Shown: positions 20,687-28,131 of the stretch, piece by piece
Layout: each line of letters begins with the position of its first letter
Numbering within the stretch: position 1 is the first letter of the stretch
Source of the DNA: Mycolicibacterium mengxianglii
Lineage (GTDB): Bacteria > Actinomycetota > Actinomycetes > Mycobacteriales > Mycobacteriaceae
NCBI RefSeq assembly: GCF_015710575.1
Contig: NZ_CP065373.1
Location: 1,798,001-1,862,000 of the forward strand
Reading direction: 5' to 3'
Length of the DNA stretch: 64,000 nucleotides
The notes under the pieces: generated by a model
Databases searched by the model: none
Told to the model about the DNA's origin: nothing
What the model saw: only the letters and a program-made list of their open reading frames with translations
Translations under genes and position numbers: made by a program

Positions 20687-21972
20687 CGAATTCCGCGTGC
20701 CATGCTGATGGGCTTGAGCCCAAACGCGTTCCTAGACACCTGGGCGCGCATCAGGGCAAGCGTCTCGACTGGATCAACATGGCGCAGGTCGTATTGCAGG
20801 AAGTCGTCTCGGTCGGCTGCCGCCGCGACGAATGGGAACTTCTCCACGAGACCTGTTGCTGGGTTGATGGTGTCGGTCTGCACGGTGAGTGAGATCGTCT
20901 TGATCCGTTCCTCGCGATCGCTTTCGAAGACTTCGTGGAAGGTTCGGATCGCGACTGCTGCGATGGCGCGGTTGTATCGATCGCGCTGTTCTTTCTGCGT
21001 GCAGGCGGTCTCGCGGATCTCGTCGGACGCGGCGACGTATTTGAATGCTTTTGCGCTGATAACGGATGTAGGAGGCGGTACTGCTGCAGAAACCGTGAGT
21101 TCCCCTAGTTCTGCGTCGAAGTCGAACTCATGCACAACGTCGAACGTCTCGGGGTACGCCGAGTTGCCCAGTACCACCCCGACGTAGTCGTTGATTGCTC
21201 CGGGGTCGCCGGCAGCGAGTGCATCTTTGAATCGTTGTAGTCGCTCGTTGGCTTCGGCGGCGTGGCGTTCCCGTTCCGTGCACTCGCGCCGGTACTGGTC
21301 CTCCGCTTCGGCCAGTTCTTTCTCGCGCTGCTGTTCCGCAGTTCTCCAGTTCTCGAGTGCTTCAGCATTCATGGCTGGCAGGACTGTGTGGGCGCGGTGG
21401 GCCCACTTCTTGTGCGTCTCTTCCCAGAGCGCGTGCGCCTCCGCAGTCGCTTCAGCGTGCTTCTTCTTGCTGAATACCTTCGACAGTCCTGTCGGTGGCG
21501 GCGGTGCCACGAATTCGGGCTCAGGCCGCGGTACGACGCGGGGAGGTTTCGGCAGGGGAGTTCTTAGATCATCGCGCGGAAACGGTGGATGCTCGGCAAC
21601 GGTCTTGAGGGAATCGAGATCCACGAAGTCGTCGACATCGAGGGTGGCCGCCAAGATCGAGTCGATCTGCTCGAAGGCGTCTTGCGCGTGAGCTGTGCGC
21701 GACTCGGCTTCGGCCCTGCGGGCATTGACATGTGCCTCTTTCGCCGCGGCGCGGGCGTAGGCCTGTTCTCTTTCGGCGGCTCTCTCGTAGGCCGCTACCG
21801 CTCTTTCGTACTCACGTTGAGCTCGCTCGGCTTCACGAACGGCTCGGTTACTCGCCTGCACGGCCGCAACTGCTTGGCGTCGTTGCTGTTGCTCGTGCAA
21901 ACGTTGTTGGTGCGCAATTTCCGCAAAGAACCCTCTCCCCATCGCCCGGATACTACGGAACACCCGTGACAA
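20683..21972 (-). CDS. Coiled-coil protein coupled to the DUF4041/GIY-YIG gene
   Basis: 429 residues. The N-terminal 120 residues form a long Ala/Arg/Glu coiled coil (repeats of EREQAYARAAAKE type), then a proline-rich linker (PKPPRVVPRPEPEFVAPPPP, residues about 145-165) and a second helical stretch rich in Glu. The C-terminal domain (about 265-429) has mixed strands (EFDFDAELGELTVSAAVP) and ends in ALMRAQVSRNAFGLKPI, a closing seen in proteins fused or next to restriction-type nucleases. No catalytic triad is evident. It overlaps the next gene by four bases. Likely the scaffold or recognition partner of the GIY-YIG protein. Confidence 0.7.
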   Translation of the reverse strand: MSRVFRSIRAMGRGFFAEIAHQQRLHEQQQRRQAVAAVQASNRAVREAERAQREYERAVAAYERAAEREQAYARAAAKEAHVNARRAEAESRTAHAQDAFEQIDSILAATLDVDDFVDLDSLKTVAEHPPFPRDDLRTPLPKPPRVVPRPEPEFVAPPPPTGLSKVFSKKKHAEATAEAHALWEETHKKWAHRAHTVLPAMNAEALENWRTAEQQREKELAEAEDQYRRECTERERHAAEANERLQRFKDALAAGDPGAINDYVGVVLGNSAYPETFDVVHEFDFDAELGELTVSAAVPPPTSVISAKAFKYVAASDEIRETACTQKEQRDRYNRAIAAVAIRTFHEVFESDREERIKTISLTVQTDTINPATGLVEKFPFVAAAADRDDFLQYDLRHVDPVETLALMRAQVSRNAFGLKPISMARGIR

Positions 21973-22089
21973 AATTGGCTTAACTCGGTAACGGTCGTTG
22001 CTGCCGCGACGTTTCCAAGACTCTTACCAGGCTGGCTGCCGAGCATCACCGTCAAGGCGCCCTGTGGGCGGCGCTTCCAAAACCCCCGC

Positions 22090-22111
22090 TGTGCCAACAG
22101 TGTGCCAAGAG
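22090..22111. repeat. Tandem 11-mer, right arm-type site
   Basis: TGTGCCAACAG followed by TGTGCCAAGAG, the same pair as at the left end with one change. Together with the preceding AAAACCCCCGC it forms a 33-base block 31/33 identical to 17274-17306. It lies 113 bases inside the right attachment site. A third partial copy (AAACCCCGCTGTGCC) lies beyond attR at 22307-22321. Confidence 0.65.
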
Positions 22112-22224
22112 GCGCAGAAACAGGTGAGAAGCGGCCGATGCGGCGAAACGACTGAGACCCGCCGAGCAGGACATATGCTTACAGATTAGGCACACTGAGA
22201 CGCCATAAGTGCAGGTCAAAGGCA

Positions 22225-22276
22225 TTTACACACCAGCGGTCGGGGGTTCGAAACCCTCCGCGCCCACCATCAAAAG
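22225..22276. repeat. attR: displaced tRNA-Val 3' half
   Basis: Exact 52-base copy of 17181-17232, without the 5' half of a tRNA. This marks the right end of the 5-kb element. The decayed integrase begins immediately outside it. Confidence 0.93.
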
Positions 22277-22282
22277 TCCTGG

Positions 22283-23139
22283 TCACGGGAAATTTCGACT
22301 GCTCAATCGAAACCCCGCTGTGCCGTTCTCCGCATAGCTTGTCCCGAGCGACAGTCGCACTTCGGCTTGGCGCACCCTGATCGCTTTCAGTGCAGCGAGC
22401 ACATCATCCGGCATCGGTAATGCCCGGCGTGATCGCTTCGACTTCGCGTCGCCGGTCACGGTGCAGGAGCCTGCCACGACGACCCTGCCTTGAGCGACCG
22501 AAACGGCGTCGAGGTCGACGTCCGACCACCGAAGTCCGAGGATCTCGGACCGCCGCAGGCCAGCCAGTATCAACAGCCAGCAGGCTGCGAGTCGGTCGTT
22601 GCGGACATGCTCGTGAAAATCGCCAGCCTGCTGGGGAGTCCAGCTAGCCATTTCGTGGTGACTAACCCCGGGCGCTTCACCAGGCGCGCAACGTTGCGAG
22701 CAACAAGTCCTTCCTCATCGCCTCATCGAGCGCTGATGACAGAACGATGAGCATCGTTACAACTGTGCGAGGGCCGACACTGCCAGGAACCCTTCGGACG
22801 GTGGGGCTCACTCTCGTTGGCGGCGACATGCAGACCTCGATTCGGGCGGATCACCTCACTGGTGGCTACGAATCGATCGAGAGCTTTGATTCCGGGGTTA
22901 TCGAGTGCAGTGAAGATTTCGTTGTGCTGGGTACCGTGAGGTCGTTCGCGGAGTAGCGCCAGGGCCTCGTCTGCGCGGCGGCCTCGCTCCTCGCGTTGCG
23001 CCACGAGCGCACTGTCGAGTCGCAGGGTCGTCTCTACATCCGAAGTCCTGAGCCGCCCCAGACTGATCGCGCCGAGGTGATGGATCACTGTTAAGCGATA
23101 CCGATAGCCTGCAAGCGTATTGGGCCGTACGTCGCACAC
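22283..23139 (-). pseudogene. Decayed tyrosine integrase
   Basis: The upstream piece (23139 to about 22970) carries the core-binding part of a tyrosine recombinase (RPNTLAGYRYRLTVIHHLGAISLGRLRTSDVE, in pieces). The frame is lost between about 22690 and 22970. The downstream piece (22651-22283) resumes at WTPQQAGDF...ILAGLRRSEILGLRWSDVDLD with the first catalytic Arg, and continues to VRLSLGTSYAENG. There the normal HxxR box and catalytic Tyr should follow, but the sequence runs into a stop next to attR. The C-terminal catalytic half is missing, so the enzyme cannot work. It faces the attachment site as island integrases often do. Confidence 0.8.
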
Positions 23140-23156
23140 CTACTGTTTAACTATCT

Positions 23157-23700
23157 GGTCAAGTAGTCGGCGACGGATGTCGCATCTTCGCGAACGAACG
23201 TTCCAGCGGAAACCTCGGTAACCCTCGACCGCCGAATATCCAAATCCGCCACCGACATCAAAGCCGCAGTCGGGGCAGCCTGGGCCACCCTGACAGAACT
23301 GGACGGCATCGGGATCCTCAACGCGCCAAGATGACCGCCCGCGTGGTGACGTCCCCCGCTTCCGCTCCGCAGATGGTTTCGCCACCTAACCGGCACCACG
23401 CCCATCGCGGGCTCCTCTGGCGATGTCACCCGCCATCGCCTCTCCCGTGCCGGTGACCGCCAACTCAACTGCTGCCTACACACCATGGCTATAACCCAGA
23501 TCGCCCCGAGATACCCCCGGGGGCCTACTACCGCAGAAAAGCGCCGACGGAAAGAGCCACCGAGAAGCGTTGCGCGGTCTTAAACGACGGCTCTCCGACG
23601 TCGTCTACGGGCAATTGATCCGCGATGAGGCCAGAGGTCGGGCAGGCCTGGGAGGACACTCGGGGGCGACTCCAATATCCAGCGCGGCCAGCTCAACCCC
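23157..23700 (+). pseudogene. Remnant of an IS110-family transposase (C-terminal part)
   Basis: Stretches in shifting plus-strand frames match the IS110/IS116 transposase C-terminal half: TLTELDGIGILNAP (helix-hairpin-helix region), HLTGTTPIAGSSGDVTRHRL, SRAGDRQLNCCLHTMAITQI, and RGLKRRLSDVVYGQLIRDE. At least two frameshifts separate them, and the N-terminal DEDD catalytic half is absent. No intact ends or target duplication are visible. Confidence 0.75.
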
Positions 23701-23939
23701 GCACACTGACGCTTCGGGGCCAGTCACTTCCCCGGCGTACCAGCCACCCTCCGACCGACGTCAGACCAGGCACTTGACACAGAGAGCGCCATCTAACACG
23801 TCTCTTCGCACGTGTTACTTCTCTGCACTCATGTACTGGTGGCGTGGTGGCGTCTTCATCTTGTCGTGACACAGAGACTTTGCTACAAAGTGCGGTACCT
23901 TGCACCCGGGTCAACTGTCGAGTGCTTTTAGGGGAAATG

Positions 23940-24203
23940 ATGTATTGGGAACAACCGGCGACGATCAATGCTCTCATCGCCGACGCCAATAAAGTCTGCG
24001 CAAACTCGGACGCGGGTTTCTCCTACGAAGCAAGAGATTTCGTCATCAAAAAGTGGCACCCGTCGGATTCCTTCGGCTACATGCTGCTGCCGCGCGCGCG
24101 TACTGCCCTAGTCGCCTTGCTGAGTGGTCTGGACTGTGACGTCCGGGGATTCAGTCTGATGCCCGACTTTCGGACCGCGATGGCTGCGGGTCATGATGGG
24201 TAA
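23940..24203 (+). CDS. Small hypothetical protein of the tRNA-Val island
   Basis: 87 residues from ATG 23940 (AGGGG five bases upstream; ATG 23937 is also possible). It has mixed composition with Tyr/Trp and no Ala/Arg bias, unlike neighbouring shadow frames, for example RDFVIKKWHPSDSFGYMLLPRAR. No family recognised. It overlaps the start of the following membrane gene by about eleven bases, so the two are probably translated together. Confidence 0.5.
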   Translation: MYWEQPATINALIADANKVCANSDAGFSYEARDFVIKKWHPSDSFGYMLLPRARTALVALLSGLDCDVRGFSLMPDFRTAMAAGHDG

Positions 24204-24966
24204 CAAAGGCTCAGATGACCCTGCTGTCAAGCTTGGTAGCGGCGTTCTAGTTGGCGTCGTGGTGCTTATTGCGGTAGTTCCGAAGGAAGTCTGGATTGTC
24301 CTCGGTATCTTCGCTGGCATTCTGGCTGTAGTCGGAATTTTCATGTGGGCGTTCCATGAGAGGGACGAGCGCCGTGCAGCAGCGGAGGAGCGGGCCCGCG
24401 AAGAGCGAATAGAGAAAGCGCGCAAGGCGAAGCAGCAGCGTATCGACACTCTCGGTAGGCCGAATGCCGCACTCGTTGAGTCCGCACTGGCTGCCGTGAA
24501 GCAGATAGCCGCATCGGAAGCCTCTCGCGCAGGGTGGCTCGGCGACGTCGACTTTACCGCCGACATCCAGGGAATCACGGAGAAGTTCCAGAAGGCGCAC
24601 GCCCTACACAAAGTAACTAACAAGTTGGCTGCCCTCGATAAGCCCAGCATCCACGATCGCAAGCTTCTCGCTGAAGCAAAGACCGCCATCGCCAATCTAG
24701 AACGCGTTGCTATCGAAAGCGCGGAACTGATCGAGAGGTGTGCAACTGAGGCAACCCTCGTCGACAAATCGCTTCAGGCCGAACGCGAGGACGCGCGGAC
24801 GGCGGAGCAACGCGCAGAGCTGCACGCAAAGTTGAGCGCCATGCTCTACGGGATAGAGGCAATGCCCGACACAGCGCCAAAAGACTCAGCGGCAGATGGG
24901 GTAATGGCCCGAGTCATGGCCTATCGGGAGATCAAGAATCAAATCCAACGAGTCCGCGACAGTTGA
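24193..24966 (+). CDS. Two-helix membrane protein with long cytoplasmic coiled coil
   Basis: 257 residues from ATG 24193 or 24196. Hydrophobic helices at about residues 15-31 and 34-53 are separated by a short PKEVW turn. A strongly basic/acidic coiled coil follows (ERDERRAAAEERAREERIEKARKAKQQR, described in part) and then helical bundles to the end. The layout of two N-terminal membrane helices plus a charged coiled coil resembles the GAF-like gene at 17407 on the other side of attR. No enzymatic motif. Unknown function, island-borne. Confidence 0.65.
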   Translation: MMGNKGSDDPAVKLGSGVLVGVVVLIAVVPKEVWIVLGIFAGILAVVGIFMWAFHERDERRAAAEERAREERIEKARKAKQQRIDTLGRPNAALVESALAAVKQIAASEASRAGWLGDVDFTADIQGITEKFQKAHALHKVTNKLAALDKPSIHDRKLLAEAKTAIANLERVAIESAELIERCATEATLVDKSLQAEREDARTAEQRAELHAKLSAMLYGIEAMPDTAPKDSAADGVMARVMAYREIKNQIQRVRDS

Positions 24967-25327
24967 TCCCGTAGATTCCCAAACCTGCTTAGAAGTGGCA
25001 ATCGAGAACCTCAGCCGTGTGTTCCATACGAGTCTTCTGGCGCGTGCCGTTCCCGCTGCAACTTCATGCGCCCCAGATGCCCAATTTCGTTCGACGCGGC
25101 TGCAGTTCCTTGGCGAGGGTTGGTGAGATGTAGGGATTGGACTGCCGGTAATGGCCCACCACCAGGACGGTTCGACCTTGCGGAGGCGGCGTCCGGCGTC
25201 ACTGGTCATCCACCGGGTCAACTGCCTCGAAAGTGCCGGTTTGCACGTGAACACCGATGCGCAGATTCGGGCCCATGACCACGATGGCGAGTATCGGGCC
25301 CGCGCGGGGCAATCCAGCCGCCAGTCC
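24967..25327. other. 361-base stretch without a supported gene
   Basis: Minus-strand frames show fragments with coding-like character (for example RTVLVVGHYRQSNPYISPTLAKELQ) broken by stops, so this may be a decayed gene. The right limit of the older island could lie here. I see no second copy of the tRNA repeat. Confidence 0.35.
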
Positions 25328-25645
25328 TTAGCCCGTGGTCTCGATATCAGAAAAAAGCACTCGCACACCGCCGGTGGACAGTCGGCCCAGTGCCTCGAAG
25401 AACGTAGCCGCCTCCGGGGTCGTCACCGCAGCGCTGGCTGCAGCGTAATCCGGAAAGTACAGGTCGATCATGCGATATGCCGGCGTCGGGCTGCCGTCCT
25501 CCTTCGGCCAGACCTTCGATGCTTCGAAGCGTATGTGTCCTGGAATGCGACGGGCAGCTTCCAGTTGTTCTGACTCGTAGGCTGATTCGAATGCCGCGGG
25601 ATCGACGGGGTTGTCGTAAATGGCGGTGATCTTGGTTTCTGACAT
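25328..25645 (-). CDS. EthD-domain protein
   Basis: 105 residues, a dimeric alpha-beta barrel. It opens with KITAIYDNPVDPAAFESAYES and contains the family-typical DLYFPDYAAASAAVTTPEAATFFEAL. Members include EthD, needed for ethyl tert-butyl ether oxidation, and several small-molecule-binding or quinone-degrading proteins; the substrate here is unknown. ATG 25645 with GGGAGCG upstream. It is 104 bases downstream of the secreted alpha/beta hydrolase gene and probably in its transcription unit. Confidence 0.8.
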   Translation of the reverse strand: MSETKITAIYDNPVDPAAFESAYESEQLEAARRIPGHIRFEASKVWPKEDGSPTPAYRMIDLYFPDYAAASAAVTTPEAATFFEALGRLSTGGVRVLFSDIETTG

Positions 25646-25749
25646 GGGACGCTCCCTAGGTATCTGGACTTGTCGTCGTATCGCACAACTTCACGTCTCG
25701 CCCACCAAATTCCCCGCCAGGCCAGTAGGTGGGTAGCGGCCCCTTGACG

Positions 25750-26562
25750 TCAGACAACTCCGGCGGCGGCGGACTCGATGACCGCCGTGACCGCGTCGGG
25801 ATGGCTGATCAGCGTCAAGTGTGAGCCGCCTTCAAATGTGGTGATGTGGGCGCCTGCCCGCTGCGCCATCGACTGTTTGGAGGCAGCCGTGATGATCTGG
25901 TCACCGGTGCTGACGAAAGCCCACGAGGGCACTGTCTTCCACGCAGTGGCAGTGTTCGGGGTGTTCAGCGCGGCAGTCGAAGTTACCCGTTCGCCGGCCC
26001 ACAATCGCGTACTCTGCTCGGCCGGTAGATCGTTCGCGAAGTGCTGCTGAAAGACGTCTTTCTTGAGCAACAGCTCCATGGCTCCGGCTGGTGAGTCACG
26101 GTCAGGAAAAGTATCGAAGAGCTGTTGTTCCGTCAGTGAATAGATGACAGAACCGTCGCCGTTCAGCGTGCTGACTGCTTCGCCGACTTCCGGGATGTAC
26201 GCGTCGACGTAGACCAGCGCCTTCACATTTGGGCTGCTGGCCGCCGCTTCGCTGATCACCGCGCCACCGTAAGAGTGCCCAACCAGGACGACAGGGCCGT
26301 TGATCGTCTCGAGAAACGAGGCCACCGAGCGGGCATCGGTGGTCAGGTCCCGGAGCGGATTGGCAATCGCCCGCGCTGTGTACCCCTTGGCCTGCAACGC
26401 GTCGAGCTCCCCATCCCAGCTCGAGGTGTCGGCCCATGCGCCATGCACCATCACAACGGTGGGTTGCGTGGGCGGCGAGGCCTGCGACGTCGGAACCGTC
26501 GCGGCGGTAATGGCCACGACGGTTGCCAGCGCGGCCGCACCACAACGAATCACGTTCTTCAT
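25750..26562 (-). CDS. Secreted alpha/beta hydrolase
   Basis: 270 residues from ATG 26562, chosen because AAGGAGCG precedes it and a Sec signal peptide follows (MKNVIRCGAAALATVVAITAATVPTSQAS, described in part). The fold is shown by VVMVHGAWADTSSW (oxyanion HG), the nucleophile elbow GHSYGG, and a C-terminal GGSHLTLISHPDAV containing the likely His. The protein resembles salicylate esterase / EstC-like hydrolases and esterases acting on small substrates. The acidic residue is probably in STGDQII. The exact substrate is unknown. Confidence 0.85.
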   Translation of the reverse strand: MKNVIRCGAAALATVVAITAATVPTSQASPPTQPTVVMVHGAWADTSSWDGELDALQAKGYTARAIANPLRDLTTDARSVASFLETINGPVVLVGHSYGGAVISEAAASSPNVKALVYVDAYIPEVGEAVSTLNGDGSVIYSLTEQQLFDTFPDRDSPAGAMELLLKKDVFQQHFANDLPAEQSTRLWAGERVTSTAALNTPNTATAWKTVPSWAFVSTGDQIITAASKQSMAQRAGAHITTFEGGSHLTLISHPDAVTAVIESAAAGVV

Positions 26563-27022
26563 CCGGGCCTTCGCTCCTTGGGTAGTTGCTGCCGTCGGCG
26601 GTCGTGACGCCGACTGCGAGCCTAGCGGAGCGTCACGTGCCACCGATTGTCGAAAACGACTGTTTAATAGCGCATTCCAGTTCTGACAAGAGTCGACTGG
26701 CGGTGTTGCGCTGCCGATGGTTCGCGGCCAAAGGCGTTTTCGCCTGGCCGCCGTCGCTGAGACTGCCATGACCTGGCTCAGCAGCTCGACACCCGGAACG
26801 CTGACAAAAGGGCCAATCCTCCTGTGCGCTCCGAATTTTGCGGCTGCAGTATCCCGATGCGATGGCGCTGACCGTCTTGAAAACGCGGTGTAATTGTGGT
26901 CGAAGAAGCGGGAGTCACCGCCGACGACCGCATGAACGAGTAATGAGGCTCGCGGGCGTCTAACCCGTCAGTGGTGCAGGACATCGTGGCAACGCCGGCT
27001 GTGGGCGTGGCGCGCAGCACGA
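26563..27022. other. 460-base stretch without a supported gene
   Basis: It lies between the secreted hydrolase and the TetR gene, both on the minus strand. No frame has convincing codon use. Part must hold the promoter of the hydrolase gene; I see no repeat or hairpin worth naming. Confidence 0.4.
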
Positions 27023-27598
27023 TCACTCTGGCGGAAGGATGGTCCCGACGAAGAGCGTCAGTTCGGCTTTGACCGCGTCGGCGGAATATCCACAGCTCAG
27101 CAGGTACTCAATGAGGTCAGAACGCAGCGCCGCGAGCACCGCGTGCGCCCGAAAAGGAACTCGCTCGGCTGGTACACCCGCGGCAGCCAGGGCGTTGCTG
27201 ACGTGCTCGTGCCAGAAGGCGTACTGCGTGCCGGCGTAGGGGTTGTTTCCGCCCTCGAGGGCCAGCATCAGATAACGGTTCTCGAGTTTGAAGTCCGCCA
27301 GAGCGCCGACCAGCGCGCGCACCCTGTCGTGTGCTGTGCCCGCGGGCCCCAGTGGGAGCGCTCCAGCCAGGACGGCTTGCTGAAGTGGTCGCTGCTTTTC
27401 TTCAATGAGACTGCGCAGCAGTCCAGCACGGTCGCCGAACCGGCGAAACAGGGTGCCTTTGCCTACCCCGGCCGCCTCGGCCACCTCGTCCATGGACACG
27501 GCGCTCGAGTCTCGAGCGGACGCAAAGAGGCGGTCCGCCGCGGCGAGAATGGTTTCGCGATTCCGCCGTGCGTCGGCCCGCTCTTTGTGTTGCGTCAT
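27023..27598 (-). CDS. TetR-family repressor
   Basis: 191 residues. The N-terminal helix-turn-helix lies at about residues 32-58 (VSMDEVAEAAGVGKGTLFRRFGDRAGLL), and the ligand domain is helical with ENRYLMLALEGGNNPYAG. It is divergent from the SnoaL/NmrA pair. Two GGAC-N5-GTCC palindromes lie between the two starts, so it probably represses its own gene and the divergent operon. Start ATG 27598. Confidence 0.9.
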   Translation of the reverse strand: MTQHKERADARRNRETILAAADRLFASARDSSAVSMDEVAEAAGVGKGTLFRRFGDRAGLLRSLIEEKQRPLQQAVLAGALPLGPAGTAHDRVRALVGALADFKLENRYLMLALEGGNNPYAGTQYAFWHEHVSNALAAAGVPAERVPFRAHAVLAALRSDLIEYLLSCGYSADAVKAELTLFVGTILPPE

Positions 27599-27624
27599 CA
27601 GTGGGTGAAACCTGTCTTGTAAAG

Positions 27625-27664
27625 CGGACTGAAAGTCCGTATCTTGAAATCGGACCGACAGTCC
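27625..27664. promoter_or_regulatory. Dual TetR operator in the divergent promoter
   Basis: Two palindromes, CGGACT-GAA-AGTCCG (27625-27639) and GGAC-N5-GTCC (27652-27664), share the GGAC-N5-GTCC core. Their centres are 26 bp apart, between the TetR gene and the SnoaL gene. The arrangement is that of a tandem operator for a TetR dimer pair. Confidence 0.7.
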
Positions 27665-27687
27665 ACATACTAGCCAAGGAGTCGTCC

Positions 27688-28131
27688 ATGACGGACCCAG
27701 TGTCGACCGCGGATCAGGTGTTCCGGCGCAGTCTGGAACTGCTGCTCGCCAAGGACATCGTGGGGTGGCTGGCTTTGTGCGCTGACGACATCGTGGCCGA
27801 GTTTCCGTTCGCGCCCAAAGGCTATCCCCGTCAGCTCGCCGGTAAAGCGGCGGTGGCCGGGTACATGCAGGATTATCCCGAACTCATCGATCTCCAGCGC
27901 ATCACCTCGTTGGAGACTCATGCGATCGGCAGTAGCGAACGTGTAGTCGGGGAGTGGAGCGCGGAGGGGCGTGTCGTGCCCACCGACACACCGTATGCAA
28001 TGTCGTATGTCGTCTTTGTTTCTGTGCGGGACGGTCTCATGACCCACTACCGGGATTACTGGAATCCGCTCGGAATTCCCAGCTCGTTCAGCGATGCCAA
28101 GTCGCACCAAACAGGAGCGGCTACCGCATGA
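27688..28131 (+). CDS. SnoaL/NTF2-like protein
   Basis: 147 residues from ATG 27688 with AAGGAG at 27676-27681. It has the NTF2-like cone fold: helix (ADQVFRRSLELLLAKD), then DIVAEFPFAPKGYPRQLAGKAAVAGYM and a strand ending MTHYRDYWNPLG, typical of SnoaL-like ketosteroid-isomerase relatives. Probably a small-molecule isomerase, hydrolase or binding protein. It is the first gene of the TetR-controlled operon and overlaps the next gene by four bases (ATGA). Confidence 0.85.
   Translation: MTDPVSTADQVFRRSLELLLAKDIVGWLALCADDIVAEFPFAPKGYPRQLAGKAAVAGYMQDYPELIDLQRITSLETHAIGSSERVVGEWSAEGRVVPTDTPYAMSYVVFVSVRDGLMTHYRDYWNPLGIPSSFSDAKSHQTGAATA

Larger units (their letters stand above)
17181..22276. mobile_element. 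5-kb integrative element in tRNA-Val lacking its own integrase
   Basis: The element is bounded by 52-bp direct repeats of the tRNA 3' half (17181-17232 and 22225-22276), giving a unit of 5044 bp. Between them are two plus-strand genes, then three minus-strand genes, with visibly more A/T than the flanks. No recombinase is encoded between the repeats. Tandem 11-mer repeats lie just inside each end and may be arm-type integrase sites. It may be a satellite mobilised in trans, or a remnant of a larger island. Confidence 0.85.

Noticed and set aside
22225-22276. Second tRNA-Val gene
   Set aside because: Only the 3' half from the anticodon loop on is present; no acceptor 5' strand or D-arm precedes it.
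17226-25327. CRISPR array or toxin-antitoxin pair in the mobile region
   Set aside because: No regularly spaced repeats were found, and the small protein at 18326 has no toxin-like partner or fold signature.
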